A stretch of DNA of 64,000 bases, from positions 124,964 to 188,963 of the forward strand of contig PHEY01000001.1 in the NCBI GenBank assembly GCA_002841335.1, given 5' to 3'. Positions 28,468-37,314 of the stretch are shown in pieces. The notes under the pieces were generated by a model that did no database searches, was not told where the DNA came from, and saw only the letters and a list, made by a program, of their open reading frames with translations. The first letter of the stretch is position 1. Each line of letters begins with the position of its first letter. Made by a program: the position numbers and the translations under genes. Source of the DNA: Actinobacteria bacterium HGW-Actinobacteria-2. GTDB taxonomy: Bacteria; Actinomycetota; Actinomycetes; Propionibacteriales; Propionibacteriaceae.

Positions 28468-29994
28468 GTGGTTGATCTTCTACCCGCCAGCCTCGGCTCG
28501 ATGATCAGGGACGCTCGCAAGCAACGCGGGCTCACCCAACAAGAGCTTGCCGACCTGCTGAACACGTCCCAAAGTGCGGTGCACCGGATTGAATCCGGTG
28601 GCCAGAACTTGAGCTTGGAGATGATCAATCGGATCGCCACCGCGCTGGAGAGCCCACTGATCACCGCTGGTGCCGGTGGCCCTACCCATCTGCGGATCGA
28701 AGGCCCGGTCACGTTGTCGGGTTCGATCGCGGTCCGCTCGTCGAAGAATGCTGCGGTCGCGCTGCTGTGCGCCTCGCTGATCAACCGTGGACGGACGGTG
28801 CTGCGGGGCATCGCGCAGATCGAAGAGGTGAACCGCATCCTCGAGGTGCTCACCAGCATCGGTGTCCGGGCGACGTGGTCGGCCGACAAGAGCGAACTGG
28901 AGCTGATCCGCCCCGTCACCCTCGACCTGGCCAACATGGACGAGGCGGCCGCGCGGCGAACCCGCTCGATCATCATGTTCCTGGGGCCGCTGCTGCACTC
29001 GGAGGAGCAGTTCGAACTCCCCTATGCCGGCGGCTGCAACCTGGGCGCCCGAACGATCACGCCGCACCTGCATGCGCTGCGGCACTTCGGACTGGCCGTG
29101 CAGACCACCAAGGGTGCCTATCACGCCGAGGTCACGCCGGTGGGCAGCGATGACATCCGACTCACCCTGATCGAACGCGGTGACACTGTCACCGAGAACG
29201 CGTTGATGGCTGCCGCGCTCTTCGAGGGACGTACCGAGATTCGCAACGCGTCCAGCAACTACATGGTTCAGGACCTGTGCTTCTTCCTGGAGGCCCTCGG
29301 GGTCAAGGTCGACGGTATCGGGACCACCACGTTGGTCGTGCACGGCCGCCGGATGATCGAGGCCGATGTCGCTTTCGCGCCGTCGGAGGACCCGATCGAA
29401 GCGATGAGCCTGTTGACCGCAGCGATCGTGACGTCGTCGGAGTTGACCATCCAGCGGGCGCCGATCGAGTTCCTCGATGTGGAGTTGGCCACGCTGGCCG
29501 AAATGGGGTTGAACTACTCACTCACCCCGGAGTACCCGGCTGCCAACGGCCAGACCCGGCTGGTCGACATCACCGTCTATCCCTCGGTCCTGCACGCTGC
29601 GGCCGACAAGATTCATCCGATGCCGTTTCCCGGGTTGAACATCGACAACCTGCCGTTCTTCGCGGTCATCGCTGCGGTCTCCGAAGGCCGCACGATGATT
29701 CACGACTGGGTGTACGAGAACCGGGCGATCCACCTGGTGGAGCTCAACAAGCTCGGTGCTGATGTCCAGTTGCTCGATCCGCACCGGATCGTGGTCTCCG
29801 GGCCGACCCGCTGGCGAGGCCAGGAGATCGTGTGTCCCCCGGCCCTGCGTCCGGCGGTGTGTCTGCTGCTGGCCGCCCTGGCCGCCAAGGGCACCAGCGT
29901 GCTGCGCGACGTGTACGTGATCAATCGCGGCTACGAGGACCTGCCCAACCGGCTGAACGCCTTGGGCGCCAAGATCGAGGTCTTCCGCGACTGA
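28468..29994 (+). CDS. XRE helix-turn-helix fused to MurA-like enolpyruvyl transferase domain
   Basis: A 508-residue protein. Residues ~13-70 are an XRE HTH (IRDARKQRGLTQQELADLL ... SQSAVHRIE). Residues ~80-508 resemble MurA (UDP-GlcNAc enolpyruvyl transferase, EPSP-synthase fold). K93-N94 in SSKNAA, the catalytic-type cysteine C190 in AGGCNLGAR, R461 and the terminal NRGYED are kept. The counterparts of E. coli D305 and D369 are L390 and A459. It resembles a recurrent but poorly characterised actinobacterial family, so it may not be the main MurA. GTG at 28468 is chosen over ATG at 28450 because the ATG lies inside the palindrome and upstream of the expected transcript start. Confidence 0.8.
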   Translation: MVDLLPASLGSMIRDARKQRGLTQQELADLLNTSQSAVHRIESGGQNLSLEMINRIATALESPLITAGAGGPTHLRIEGPVTLSGSIAVRSSKNAAVALLCASLINRGRTVLRGIAQIEEVNRILEVLTSIGVRATWSADKSELELIRPVTLDLANMDEAAARRTRSIIMFLGPLLHSEEQFELPYAGGCNLGARTITPHLHALRHFGLAVQTTKGAYHAEVTPVGSDDIRLTLIERGDTVTENALMAAALFEGRTEIRNASSNYMVQDLCFFLEALGVKVDGIGTTTLVVHGRRMIEADVAFAPSEDPIEAMSLLTAAIVTSSELTIQRAPIEFLDVELATLAEMGLNYSLTPEYPAANGQTRLVDITVYPSVLHAAADKIHPMPFPGLNIDNLPFFAVIAAVSEGRTMIHDWVYENRAIHLVELNKLGADVQLLDPHRIVVSGPTRWRGQEIVCPPALRPAVCLLLAALAAKGTSVLRDVYVINRGYEDLPNRLNALGAKIEVFRD

Positions 29995-30006
29995 GCGCCG
30001 CGGCGA

Positions 30007-30864
30007 TCAGCGCAGCCGTTCCACCTCGAAGTGGTGGGACGGGTTGACCAACTCGGATTGGGCCTCGACCAGCATCAGTTCCGGCGATCCGGCCGCAGTG
30101 GTCACCGCCAGCAGCGAGTAGATCGCATCAGCGGTGCGTCCCATGGCCACTCCCGGGTCGGCGCCGGCCAGCAGGTGCGCGAGGAACAGCGCTGCGGTGA
30201 CATCGCCGGAGCCGGTGAAGTTGCGCTCCAGTCGCGGGGTCGATACCTGCCAGACCCCGTCGGCGGAGACCGTGAGCATGGTGATCTGATCGGGGTCGCG
30301 TTCGGCCAGCACGGTCGAGGTGACCAGGACGATCTCCGGACCGGTGGCGCGGAGCGCTTGGGCCGCTTCGATCACCTCGTCCAAGGTGTTCGTGGTGCGT
30401 CCGGTGAGGAAGTCGAGCTCGAAGTGGTTCGGGGTCACGATCTGAGCGTGCGGGACGACCTGATCACGCATGAACTCCGGGATGCCTTCGCGGACGTAGA
30501 TCCCGCGACCGACGTCGCCGATCACCGGGTCGCAGCAGTACACCGCGGCCGGGTTGAGACCCTTGACCTGGTCGACGGCCTTGAGAATCTCCGCACCGAC
30601 CGCTTCGGCTCCCTGGTAGCCCGACAGCACGGCGTCGACCTGGTTCAGCACGCCACGATCGTCGATACCGGCGATCACCTCGGCGATATCGGTGGCCGCT
30701 AGCAGGGGGCCTCGCCAGGCGCCATAGCCGGTGTGATTGGAGAAGTGGACGGTCAACACCGGCCAGACCCGCACCCCCAGCCGCATCAGCGGGAAGGTGG
30801 CAGCACTGTTGCCGACATGGCCGTAGGCCACCGAGGACTGAATCGAAAGAATGGTCTTGGTCAC
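30007..30864 (-). CDS. pdxY: Pyridoxal kinase
   Basis: A 285-residue ribokinase-fold kinase that phosphorylates pyridoxal in PLP salvage. ILSIQSSVAYGHVGNSAA at the N-terminus, YCCDPVIGD, TPNHFELDFLTG and the catalytic loop NFTGSGDVTAALF are typical of PdxY/PdxK. GTG at 30864 follows GGAGAAAG; longer starts would add a basic, unconserved stretch. PdxY versus PdxK cannot be fully separated by eye. It is convergent with the HTH-MurA gene, 12 bp apart. Confidence 0.88.
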   Translation of the reverse strand: MTKTILSIQSSVAYGHVGNSAATFPLMRLGVRVWPVLTVHFSNHTGYGAWRGPLLAATDIAEVIAGIDDRGVLNQVDAVLSGYQGAEAVGAEILKAVDQVKGLNPAAVYCCDPVIGDVGRGIYVREGIPEFMRDQVVPHAQIVTPNHFELDFLTGRTTNTLDEVIEAAQALRATGPEIVLVTSTVLAERDPDQITMLTVSADGVWQVSTPRLERNFTGSGDVTAALFLAHLLAGADPGVAMGRTADAIYSLLAVTTAAGSPELMLVEAQSELVNPSHHFEVERLR

Positions 30865-31004
30865 GATCTGCTTTCTCCATCGCCGAGCGCGCGCCTTGCC
30901 AGCGCTCGGCACAGCTTAGAGGTGGGCGGTGCCGCTTCGGGCTCGTGATCGTCTGTCATGAGGAATTCACCGGCGCTTGTGGCGCCTGACAGGCTCCCAA
31001 GCCC

Positions 31005-31010
31005 TAGAGT
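31005..31010 (+). promoter_or_regulatory. Leaderless-type -10 box of the GDPD gene
   Basis: TAGAGT, 7 nt, then GTG at 31018. Confidence 0.6.
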
Positions 31011-31017
31011 TTCGCTC

Positions 31018-31800
31018 GTGCGTGAGTCGTCCCACCCCTTCCTGGGCAGCGGTTTTGTCGCGCTGGCTCACCGAGGCGGGTGGATCAGCGCTGAAGACCG
31101 ACTGCGGGAGAACACCTGGTACGCCTTCGCTCAGGCGGTGGCCGAGGGCTACCGCTACCTGGAAACCGACGTCCACACCACCGCGGACGGCAAGTTGGTG
31201 GCCTTTCACGACAGTCAACTGGGACGCCTGACCGACGGCAGTGGTGCGATCAACGACTGGACCTGGGACGAGTTGGCTGACATTCGCGTGGGCGGCAGCG
31301 ATCCGATTTCGCTGATGGAAGAGCTGCTGACGGAGTTCTCCGGCACCTACTTCAACATCGACCTGAAGGACGAAGGCGCAGTCATCGCGTTGCCACCGCT
31401 GCTGGCCAAGCTGGGGGCCGAAGACCGGGTCTGTGTGGCGTCCTTCTCGACGGCACGGCTGAATGCCTTCCGCAAGCTGGCCCCATCGGTCCTCACCTCC
31501 ACCACCCCACTGGAGGTGGCCTGGTACACCTTCGGCTTCGGGCTTCGCCGACGGCCGTGGGGTGCGGGGATGGTGATGCAGGTGCCTGCAGCGGTCTTGG
31601 GGGGGCAACTGCGAGTGGTGCGTCCCGACGTGATCGCGGCCGCGCACGCCGCAGGCCGCGCCGTCCATGTGTGGACGGTCGATGATCGCGCCGAGATGGA
31701 GCGCCTGATCGATCTGGGCGTGGACGGAATCATTACCAACGAGATCGCGGTGTTGAAGCAGGTCCTGCTTGAACGCGGTCTGTGGGAGGGACAGCAATGA
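31018..31800 (+). CDS. Glycerophosphodiester phosphodiesterase
   Basis: A 260-residue GDPD TIM barrel. ALAHRGG and ENTWYAFAQAVAEGYRYLETDV carry the His-Arg and Glu/Asp metal and catalytic residues, VAFHD the second catalytic His, and NIDLKD the later acidic residues. It releases glycerol 3-phosphate from lipid-derived phosphodiesters. No signal peptide is seen, so it is probably cytosolic. GTG at 31018 is favoured over ATG at 30958 by the -10 box. It overlaps the UMF1 gene by 4 nt. Confidence 0.9.
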   Translation: MRESSHPFLGSGFVALAHRGGWISAEDRLRENTWYAFAQAVAEGYRYLETDVHTTADGKLVAFHDSQLGRLTDGSGAINDWTWDELADIRVGGSDPISLMEELLTEFSGTYFNIDLKDEGAVIALPPLLAKLGAEDRVCVASFSTARLNAFRKLAPSVLTSTTPLEVAWYTFGFGLRRRPWGAGMVMQVPAAVLGGQLRVVRPDVIAAAHAAGRAVHVWTVDDRAEMERLIDLGVDGIITNEIAVLKQVLLERGLWEGQQ

Positions 31801-33134
31801 AGAGCACACCGCAACAGCGGTCCTGGTACTGGTACGACTGGGCGAACTCCGCCTACATCACCACGACGGCCACGGTGATCATCGGCCCCTATCTGACCAG
31901 CTTGGCCAACAACGCCGCCTGCCCGGACCTGCCGGATGGACAGGTGTGTCAGAACCCGGTGATGCTGCTGGGGCTGTTCCCGGTGCTGCCGGGCGCGCTG
32001 CACCCGTTCCTGGCCACGCTGAGCACGATCGTGTCCGCGGTGGTGCTGCTGTTCATTGGCGCGTTGGTGGATCGTTCGGCGCATCCGCACCGCTGGCTGG
32101 CCGGTACCGCCTGGGTCGGCGCCATCTCGGGCAGCCTGATGTTCTTCCTGGTCGGCGACAACTGGCAGTTGGGCGCGTGGCTGATGATCATCGGCGCCTT
32201 CAGCTTCGGCGCCTCCACCGTGGTGTACGACTCGATCCTGGTGCGGATCGCCGGTCCCGACGACCGTGACCGGGTGTCCAGCCGTGGCTGGGCTTTCGGG
32301 TACGTCGGCGGCGGCCTGCTGCTGGCGCTGAACTTCCTGCTGATGACCTTCTACGACAAGCTCGGCCTCGACTACGGCATGGCGATCCGGCTGAGCCTGT
32401 TGTCGGCCGGCGTCTGGTGGGGTGCGTTCACCATCATCCCGGTGCTGGGACTGCGGAAGCTGCCCAAGGAAGTGCCGGTCGAGGTCGCGCACCGCAACCC
32501 GTTCGTGCAACTGCGCAGCACCTTCGCCGAGATGAAGCACTACCCGCAGACGCTGCTGTTCTTGGCGGCCTTCCTGTTCTACAACGACGGCATCCAGACC
32601 GTCATCGTGGCGTCCAGTCTGTACGCCACCAAGGAACTGGGCATGGCCACCAACCAGGTGATGATCACCTTCCTGGTCACCCAGTTCGTGGCGATCGCCG
32701 GGGCGCTGCTGTTCGGAAAGGTGGCCTCCCACATCGGTGCCCGCAAGACCGTCCTGGGTGGCATCGTGATCTGGCTGGGGGTGGTCGCGGTCGGCTACGT
32801 GCTACCCGCCGGCGTCTTCGGTGCTCTGATCGGGCTCGGTGCGGCGATCGGGCTGGTCATGGGCGGCACGCAGGCGCTGTCCCGCTCGATGTACAGCCAG
32901 CTGATCCCCTTGGGCCGTGAGTCGGAGTACTTCAGCTTCTACCAGGCGATGGAACGGGGAACCAGCTGGTTGGGGACGCTGACCTTCGGACTGGTCTTCC
33001 AGTTCACCCAGTCCTACCGGCTGGCGCTGGTGGCGCTGCTCGGCTTCTTCGTGATCGGTGGAGTGCTTCTGCTCCGGGTGAAGATGCGTCAGGGAATCAT
33101 TGACGCGGGAAATGCGTTGCCAAAGGTGCTGTGA
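31797..33134 (+). CDS. UMF1-family (Atg22-like) MFS transporter
   Basis: A 445-residue permease with about 12 hydrophobic helices. SWYWYDWANSAYITTTATVI is the hallmark N-terminus of the UMF1/Atg22-like branch of the major facilitator superfamily. The substrate is unknown; fungal relatives export amino acids from vacuoles. ATG at 31797 follows GGAGGG and overlaps the GDPD stop (ATGA), so the two genes form an operon. Confidence 0.87.
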   Translation: MKSTPQQRSWYWYDWANSAYITTTATVIIGPYLTSLANNAACPDLPDGQVCQNPVMLLGLFPVLPGALHPFLATLSTIVSAVVLLFIGALVDRSAHPHRWLAGTAWVGAISGSLMFFLVGDNWQLGAWLMIIGAFSFGASTVVYDSILVRIAGPDDRDRVSSRGWAFGYVGGGLLLALNFLLMTFYDKLGLDYGMAIRLSLLSAGVWWGAFTIIPVLGLRKLPKEVPVEVAHRNPFVQLRSTFAEMKHYPQTLLFLAAFLFYNDGIQTVIVASSLYATKELGMATNQVMITFLVTQFVAIAGALLFGKVASHIGARKTVLGGIVIWLGVVAVGYVLPAGVFGALIGLGAAIGLVMGGTQALSRSMYSQLIPLGRESEYFSFYQAMERGTSWLGTLTFGLVFQFTQSYRLALVALLGFFVIGGVLLLRVKMRQGIIDAGNALPKVL

Positions 33135-33150
33135 CATTTGGTCGTGGCGC

Positions 33151-33156
33151 TAGGTT
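33151..33156 (+). promoter_or_regulatory. Probable -10 box of rbpA
   Basis: TAGGTT about 16 nt before the rbpA ATG. Unlike the leaderless genes here, a GGAGG ribosome binding site fits between this box and the start codon. Confidence 0.45.
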
Positions 33157-33172
33157 GGAAGCGGAGGTCACC

Positions 33173-33505
33173 ATGGCGGAGCGAGCACTACGAGGTTTCG
33201 GGCTGGGCGCGAAGAGCTTTTCCGAACCCGCGACGGTGGAGTTGGCCCCCCGTCAGGAGATCGGTTTCGACTGCAGCGGCGGTCACCACTTCCAGGTGGT
33301 CTTTGCCGAAGAGGCCGAGTTGCCCACGGAGTGGGAGTGCCCGCGCTGTGGCGCGACGGCTCGCCGTTCCGACGGGGTCGAGCCGGAGGTCAAAGAGACC
33401 AAGCCGGTGCGAACCCACTGGGACATGCTGCGCGAGCGACGCTCGATCGAAGAGCTTGAAGACCTGCTGGCTGAGCGTCTCGACGAGATTCGCGGGACGC
33501 GCTGA
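33173..33505 (+). CDS. rbpA: RNA polymerase-binding protein RbpA
   Basis: A 110-residue actinobacteria-specific transcription factor that stabilises the open complex with the principal sigma factor. ALRGFGLGAKSFS (N-terminal tail), the zinc-type core with FDCSGGHHF and CPRCG, and the sigma-interacting C-terminal helix RTHWDMLRERRSIEELEDLL are all clear. ATG at 33173 follows GGAGG. It converges with fxsA 2 bp away. Confidence 0.96.
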   Translation: MAERALRGFGLGAKSFSEPATVELAPRQEIGFDCSGGHHFQVVFAEEAELPTEWECPRCGATARRSDGVEPEVKETKPVRTHWDMLRERRSIEELEDLLAERLDEIRGTR

Positions 33506-33507
33506 GC

Positions 33508-34029
33508 TCACTCGATCTCGCCGGAGATCACCTGTGAGCCGGGATCGTCCTTGCGGGTCGGCGGATCGACCACCTCACCGGGGACAACTCCCGGGCCTTG
33601 GCGCGTGCTGAAGCCGCGCACGTCGATGCCGGCTCGGGCCACAGAGCGTGCCACCAACCAGCCCACTGCCTTGCGCGCCAGCGGACGCGTGAACGGCAGC
33701 AGGAAGAACAAGCCGATGATGTCGGTGAAGAAGCCCGGCAGGATCAGCATGATGCCGCCGGCCAGCACCAGCGCCGCGTCGGCCAACTGCCCGGTGGGCA
33801 CCCGCCCGGCCTCGTAGGCTGACACCAGCGCGGTCCAGGATTTACGGCCCTCGCTGCGCAGCAGCCAGGAGCCGACGAGTGCCTCGGCGACCAGGATCGC
33901 CAAGGTCCACGGAATCCCGATCCAGCCGCCGACGACGGTCAGCAGCCAGACCTCGGCGATCGAGATGACGATGAAGCCCACCACCAGGATGGGCAATAGC
34001 AGCCGGTAGGCGCCGGGGGCGCCCTTCAC
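33508..34029 (-). CDS. FxsA family membrane protein
   Basis: A 173-residue membrane protein with hydrophobic helices at residues ~8-28, ~30-50 and ~80-115. GGIMLILPGFFTDIIGLFFLLP is the FxsA signature. FxsA was found as a suppressor of phage exclusion in E. coli; its normal role is unknown. The GTG start overlaps the Ppm stop by 4 nt (GTGA). It is last in the lnt-ppm-fxsA operon. Confidence 0.88.
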   Translation of the reverse strand: MKGAPGAYRLLLPILVVGFIVISIAEVWLLTVVGGWIGIPWTLAILVAEALVGSWLLRSEGRKSWTALVSAYEAGRVPTGQLADAALVLAGGIMLILPGFFTDIIGLFFLLPFTRPLARKAVGWLVARSVARAGIDVRGFSTRQGPGVVPGEVVDPPTRKDDPGSQVISGEIE

Positions 34030-34817
34030 GAGACGTCCTGTTTGTCGGCGGTGACGGCCGGACGGCGCCCGAAGAGCGCGGCAACCTGTCCAGCACGGTG
34101 CTTGATCCCCCACCGGGTGGTCAACAGCATCGCCTCGGCCACGATCGCACCGCTCATCTTGGACGCACCGAGTTCGCGCTCGACAAAGGTGATCGGCACC
34201 TCGGCAGCGGTGTAACCGGACTTGAGGGCGCGCCAGATCAGGTCGACCTGGAACCCGTAACCGGCGGCCTCAACCGCGTCCAGATCCATGCCGCGCAGAG
34301 TGTCGGCGCGCCAGGCGGCCAGTCCACCGGTGGCGTCCTTGACCGGCAGGCCGAGCCACATCCGGGTCCACAGATTGCCGCCACGGCTGAGCAGTTCGCG
34401 GTGCAGCGGCCAGCCCTCGGTGGCGCCACCGGGAACGTAGCGCGAGCCCTTCACCACATCGGCGGTCTTGAGCCGTTCCAACATGGCTGGGAGGTATTCG
34501 GGCTGGTGGGAGCCGTCGGCGTCGTGCTCGATCAGCACGTCGTAGCCCTGCTCAAGCCCCCACCGGAAGCCGGCGATGTAGGCCGCTCCCAGGCCTTCCT
34601 TGCCCAAGCGATGCAGCACGTGGAGGTGGTCGTCGGCAGCTGCCAGGGTGTCGGCGATGGCACCGGTCCCGTCGGGCGAGTTGTCGTCGGCGATCAGAAT
34701 GTGCGCCTCAGGGACGGCCTTGCGAATACGGGTCGTGATCGGGCCGACGTTCTCGGCTTCGTTGTAGGTGGGGATAACCACCAGAACCCGCTCCAGCGTG
34801 GCGGCCGGGTCAGCCAT
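34026..34817 (-). CDS. Polyprenol monophosphomannose synthase-like glycosyltransferase
   Basis: A 263-residue GT2 glycosyltransferase. VVIPTYNEAENV, DDNSPDGTG and EHDADGSHQPEYL (metal-binding acidic motif) match dolichol/polyprenol-phosphate mannose synthases. In mycobacteria this catalytic domain is joined to Lnt as Ppm1; here the two are adjacent genes overlapping by 8 bp. The product, polyprenyl-phosphate mannose, feeds extracytoplasmic mannosylation of lipoproteins and glycolipids. Confidence 0.9.
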   Translation of the reverse strand: MADPAATLERVLVVIPTYNEAENVGPITTRIRKAVPEAHILIADDNSPDGTGAIADTLAAADDHLHVLHRLGKEGLGAAYIAGFRWGLEQGYDVLIEHDADGSHQPEYLPAMLERLKTADVVKGSRYVPGGATEGWPLHRELLSRGGNLWTRMWLGLPVKDATGGLAAWRADTLRGMDLDAVEAAGYGFQVDLIWRALKSGYTAAEVPITFVERELGASKMSGAIVAEAMLLTTRWGIKHRAGQVAALFGRRPAVTADKQDVS

Positions 34818-36366
34818 GGAGTGCTCCTGATTCGTTTGGGTGCTTCTTCATTCTGCCGTAGAACAGCCCTGCGCCAAGACCGACGGCTCCGGCGATGACC
34901 AGGGCGAGCTCTACCAACCAACCGTAGCCAGCCGTGAAAGTGACGTTCTCTCGCTGCGGCAGGGCGACGACTCCGGAGGCGGCGGTGTGGTCCGAGGTCT
35001 GGAAAGTGACCGTGCCGTCGGGTTGGATCAGTCCAGAGATGCCGCTGGTGGTGACCACCAGGATCTCGCGGCGCAACTCCATCGCCCGGGCGCGGGTGAT
35101 CGCGAACTGCTGATCGATCTGACCGGTGCCTTGGTACATCGCGTTCGACGACTGCACGACCAGCACCTGGCCGCCGTGGGTGACGGTGTCGGCGACCACC
35201 TGATCAAAAGCCAGGTCGTAGCAGACCAGCACGCCCAGGCGCAGTGTTCGTCCGTCCGGCAGGGTGGGGGTGATCACTCCAGGCGCAGTGCCGGCAACCG
35301 ATTGGGCACCGACGTAGCGAAGCTCGGGGATCAGCGGCTCCAGCAAGGACCGCAGTGGCACCCACTCGCCGAACGGGACGATCCCGCGCTTGATGTAGCG
35401 GGTGGTTTCGCCGGCGGCCGGATCCCACCACAGCGAGGCCGTCTGGCGCTCGTTGGCACCCGGTCCGTCCAGGATCGTTCCGACCAGCACGGGGAGATCG
35501 AAGCGGGCCACGGCCTGCCTGACCAGAGCGCCGGTCTCGGGGTCGTGGTACGGGTCGAGGTCGGTGGAGTTCTCCGGCCAGACCACGAAATCGGGACGAG
35601 GCAGGGTGCCGGCATCGATCTGCCCGGCCAGCGTGGCCGACTCGGCGACGTGATTGCGGGTGAGCGTCCGTGGCGCGCCCAGGCCGTAGACCCCGCCACC
35701 AGGTGCGCCACCTTGCACCCACCCGACGCGTACCTCGCCCAGGCTGGGACCGGCGCTGATCAGCAGCCCGGAGCCGGCCAGGCCGAGGGAAGCCACCAGG
35801 CCGATCGCGGTGATCAGGATCCGGCGCCGGCTCGGGGCGTCCAGCACCCAGGCGAGCAGCTGTCCCAGCAGGGCGGTGAGGAAACCGGCTCCGGCGACGC
35901 CGTACAGCGGCAGACCCCAGGCGATCGGCGAATCGACCATGGCGTAGCCCAGCCGCATCCAGCCGAAGCCGTCGAACGGGAAGCGGGAGAAACAGAACTC
36001 GACGATCGTCCAAGCCGCGGCGGCCGTCAGCGGCCACCAGGGCGTCCGGACGGCGAGGCGCAGCAGCACCACCAGGACGGCGTAGTTCAGGGCCATGATC
36101 GCCACCAGGGCGACCATCGCTTCGACGAAGATCGCCTGCATCCAGCCCACCCCCAGCCCGAGCAGGCCGAGCCCGAAGCCGTAGCCGTGCAACAGGACGA
36201 AACGCCACTTGGTGGTGGCCAGGATGATCAAGGTCAGGCCGGCTGGGCCGATGATGGCCAGCGGCCACCACGAGTACGGCGCGAACCCGGCGGCGGTGAG
36301 TACGCCGAAAACGATGGCGGCCGCGGTCTGCAGGCTCCAATGCCTTGCGGCCAGCCAAGATGTCAC
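34810..36366 (-). CDS. lnt: Apolipoprotein N-acyltransferase
   Basis: A 518-residue membrane enzyme with about seven N-terminal helices and an extracytoplasmic nitrilase-like domain. The Glu-Lys-Cys catalytic triad is visible in VVWPENSTD, YIKRGIVPFGEWV and GVLVCYDLAF. It N-acylates the lipoprotein cysteine. The GTG start is 6 nt after a TAGGCT box, so it is leaderless and first in the lnt-ppm-fxsA operon. Confidence 0.92.
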   Translation of the reverse strand: MTSWLAARHWSLQTAAAIVFGVLTAAGFAPYSWWPLAIIGPAGLTLIILATTKWRFVLLHGYGFGLGLLGLGVGWMQAIFVEAMVALVAIMALNYAVLVVLLRLAVRTPWWPLTAAAAWTIVEFCFSRFPFDGFGWMRLGYAMVDSPIAWGLPLYGVAGAGFLTALLGQLLAWVLDAPSRRRILITAIGLVASLGLAGSGLLISAGPSLGEVRVGWVQGGAPGGGVYGLGAPRTLTRNHVAESATLAGQIDAGTLPRPDFVVWPENSTDLDPYHDPETGALVRQAVARFDLPVLVGTILDGPGANERQTASLWWDPAAGETTRYIKRGIVPFGEWVPLRSLLEPLIPELRYVGAQSVAGTAPGVITPTLPDGRTLRLGVLVCYDLAFDQVVADTVTHGGQVLVVQSSNAMYQGTGQIDQQFAITRARAMELRREILVVTTSGISGLIQPDGTVTFQTSDHTAASGVVALPQRENVTFTAGYGWLVELALVIAGAVGLGAGLFYGRMKKHPNESGALHG

Positions 36367-36372
36367 CGGCCC

Positions 36373-36378
36373 AGCCTA
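36373..36378 (-). promoter_or_regulatory. Leaderless-type -10 box of lnt
   Basis: TAGGCT on the minus strand, 6 nt, then GTG at 36366. Confidence 0.6.
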
Positions 36379-36399
36379 GTCGCGTGACAACATGGGGCG

Positions 36400-37314
36400 A
36401 TGAACGCACCACGGTTGCTGCTGTTCGACACAGCCTCGGTCTACTTCCGCGCCTTCTTCGGGATGCCCACTTCGCTGCGCGCCCCCGACGGGCGTCCGGT
36501 GAACGCGGTGCGCGGCCTGCTGGACTACCTGGCCCGTTTCATCACCGACTACTCCCCCACCCACGTTGGGTGTTGTTGGGACAACTCGTGGCGTCCGGCC
36601 TGGCGGGTGGCACTGGTGCCCACCTACAAGGCGCACCGGGTCGCCCACGGTGATATCGAGGAGGTCCCGGCCGACCTGGTCGCACAGGTGCCGCTGATCC
36701 TCGATGTGCTGGCCGCCCTCGGCATTGCGGTGGTCGGAGCGGACGGCTACGAGGCCGACGACGTGATCGGCACGCTCGCGGCGACCTCGGGTATGCCGAC
36801 TGAAGTGATCACTGGCGACCGGGACCTGTTCCAGGTGGTCGATGACGCCGCGGCCGTGCGGGTGTTGTATCTGGGCCGTGGGCAGGGCCGCCACGATCGG
36901 GTGGACGGTGCGTGGTTGGCCGAGCGCTACGGAGTCACCCCGCAGACCTATGCCGACTTCGCCACGCTGCGCGGCGACCCGTCCGACGGGCTGCCGGGGG
37001 TGCCGGGGATCGGTGAGAAGACCGCGGCGAGCCTGCTGCAGCGCTACGGCGACCTGGCCGGGATCCTGGGGGCCGCGCAACGCGGCGAACTGAGCGCCAA
37101 GCAGGCGGCCTCGTTGCGCGACAGCATCGACTACCTCGGCGCGGCGAGCGAAGTGGTCCGGGTCGCGCGGAGGGTGCCGCTGGGCACTGTGCAGCTGCAG
37201 TTGCGGGCCCAGCCCGCTGATCCGGAACGCTTCGAGGCGTTGACCGCCGAACTCAACCTCGGCGGCACTGCCGTCCGGGTGCGTGAGGCGATGGCTCAGG
37301 CGCGCAGGACGTAG
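36400..37314 (+). CDS. 5'-3' exonuclease, PolA N-terminal-domain-like
   Basis: A 304-residue stand-alone FEN-type nuclease homologous to the 5' nuclease domain of DNA polymerase I. LLFDTASVYFRAFFG, DGYEADDVIGTLA and TGDRDLFQVVDD hold the metal-binding acidic residues, and GDPSDGLPGVPGIGEKTAASLL is the helix-hairpin DNA-binding motif. It probably removes flaps or RNA primers as a back-up to PolA. It overlaps convergent metW by 19 bp. Confidence 0.92.
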   Translation: MNAPRLLLFDTASVYFRAFFGMPTSLRAPDGRPVNAVRGLLDYLARFITDYSPTHVGCCWDNSWRPAWRVALVPTYKAHRVAHGDIEEVPADLVAQVPLILDVLAALGIAVVGADGYEADDVIGTLAATSGMPTEVITGDRDLFQVVDDAAAVRVLYLGRGQGRHDRVDGAWLAERYGVTPQTYADFATLRGDPSDGLPGVPGIGEKTAASLLQRYGDLAGILGAAQRGELSAKQAASLRDSIDYLGAASEVVRVARRVPLGTVQLQLRAQPADPERFEALTAELNLGGTAVRVREAMAQARRT

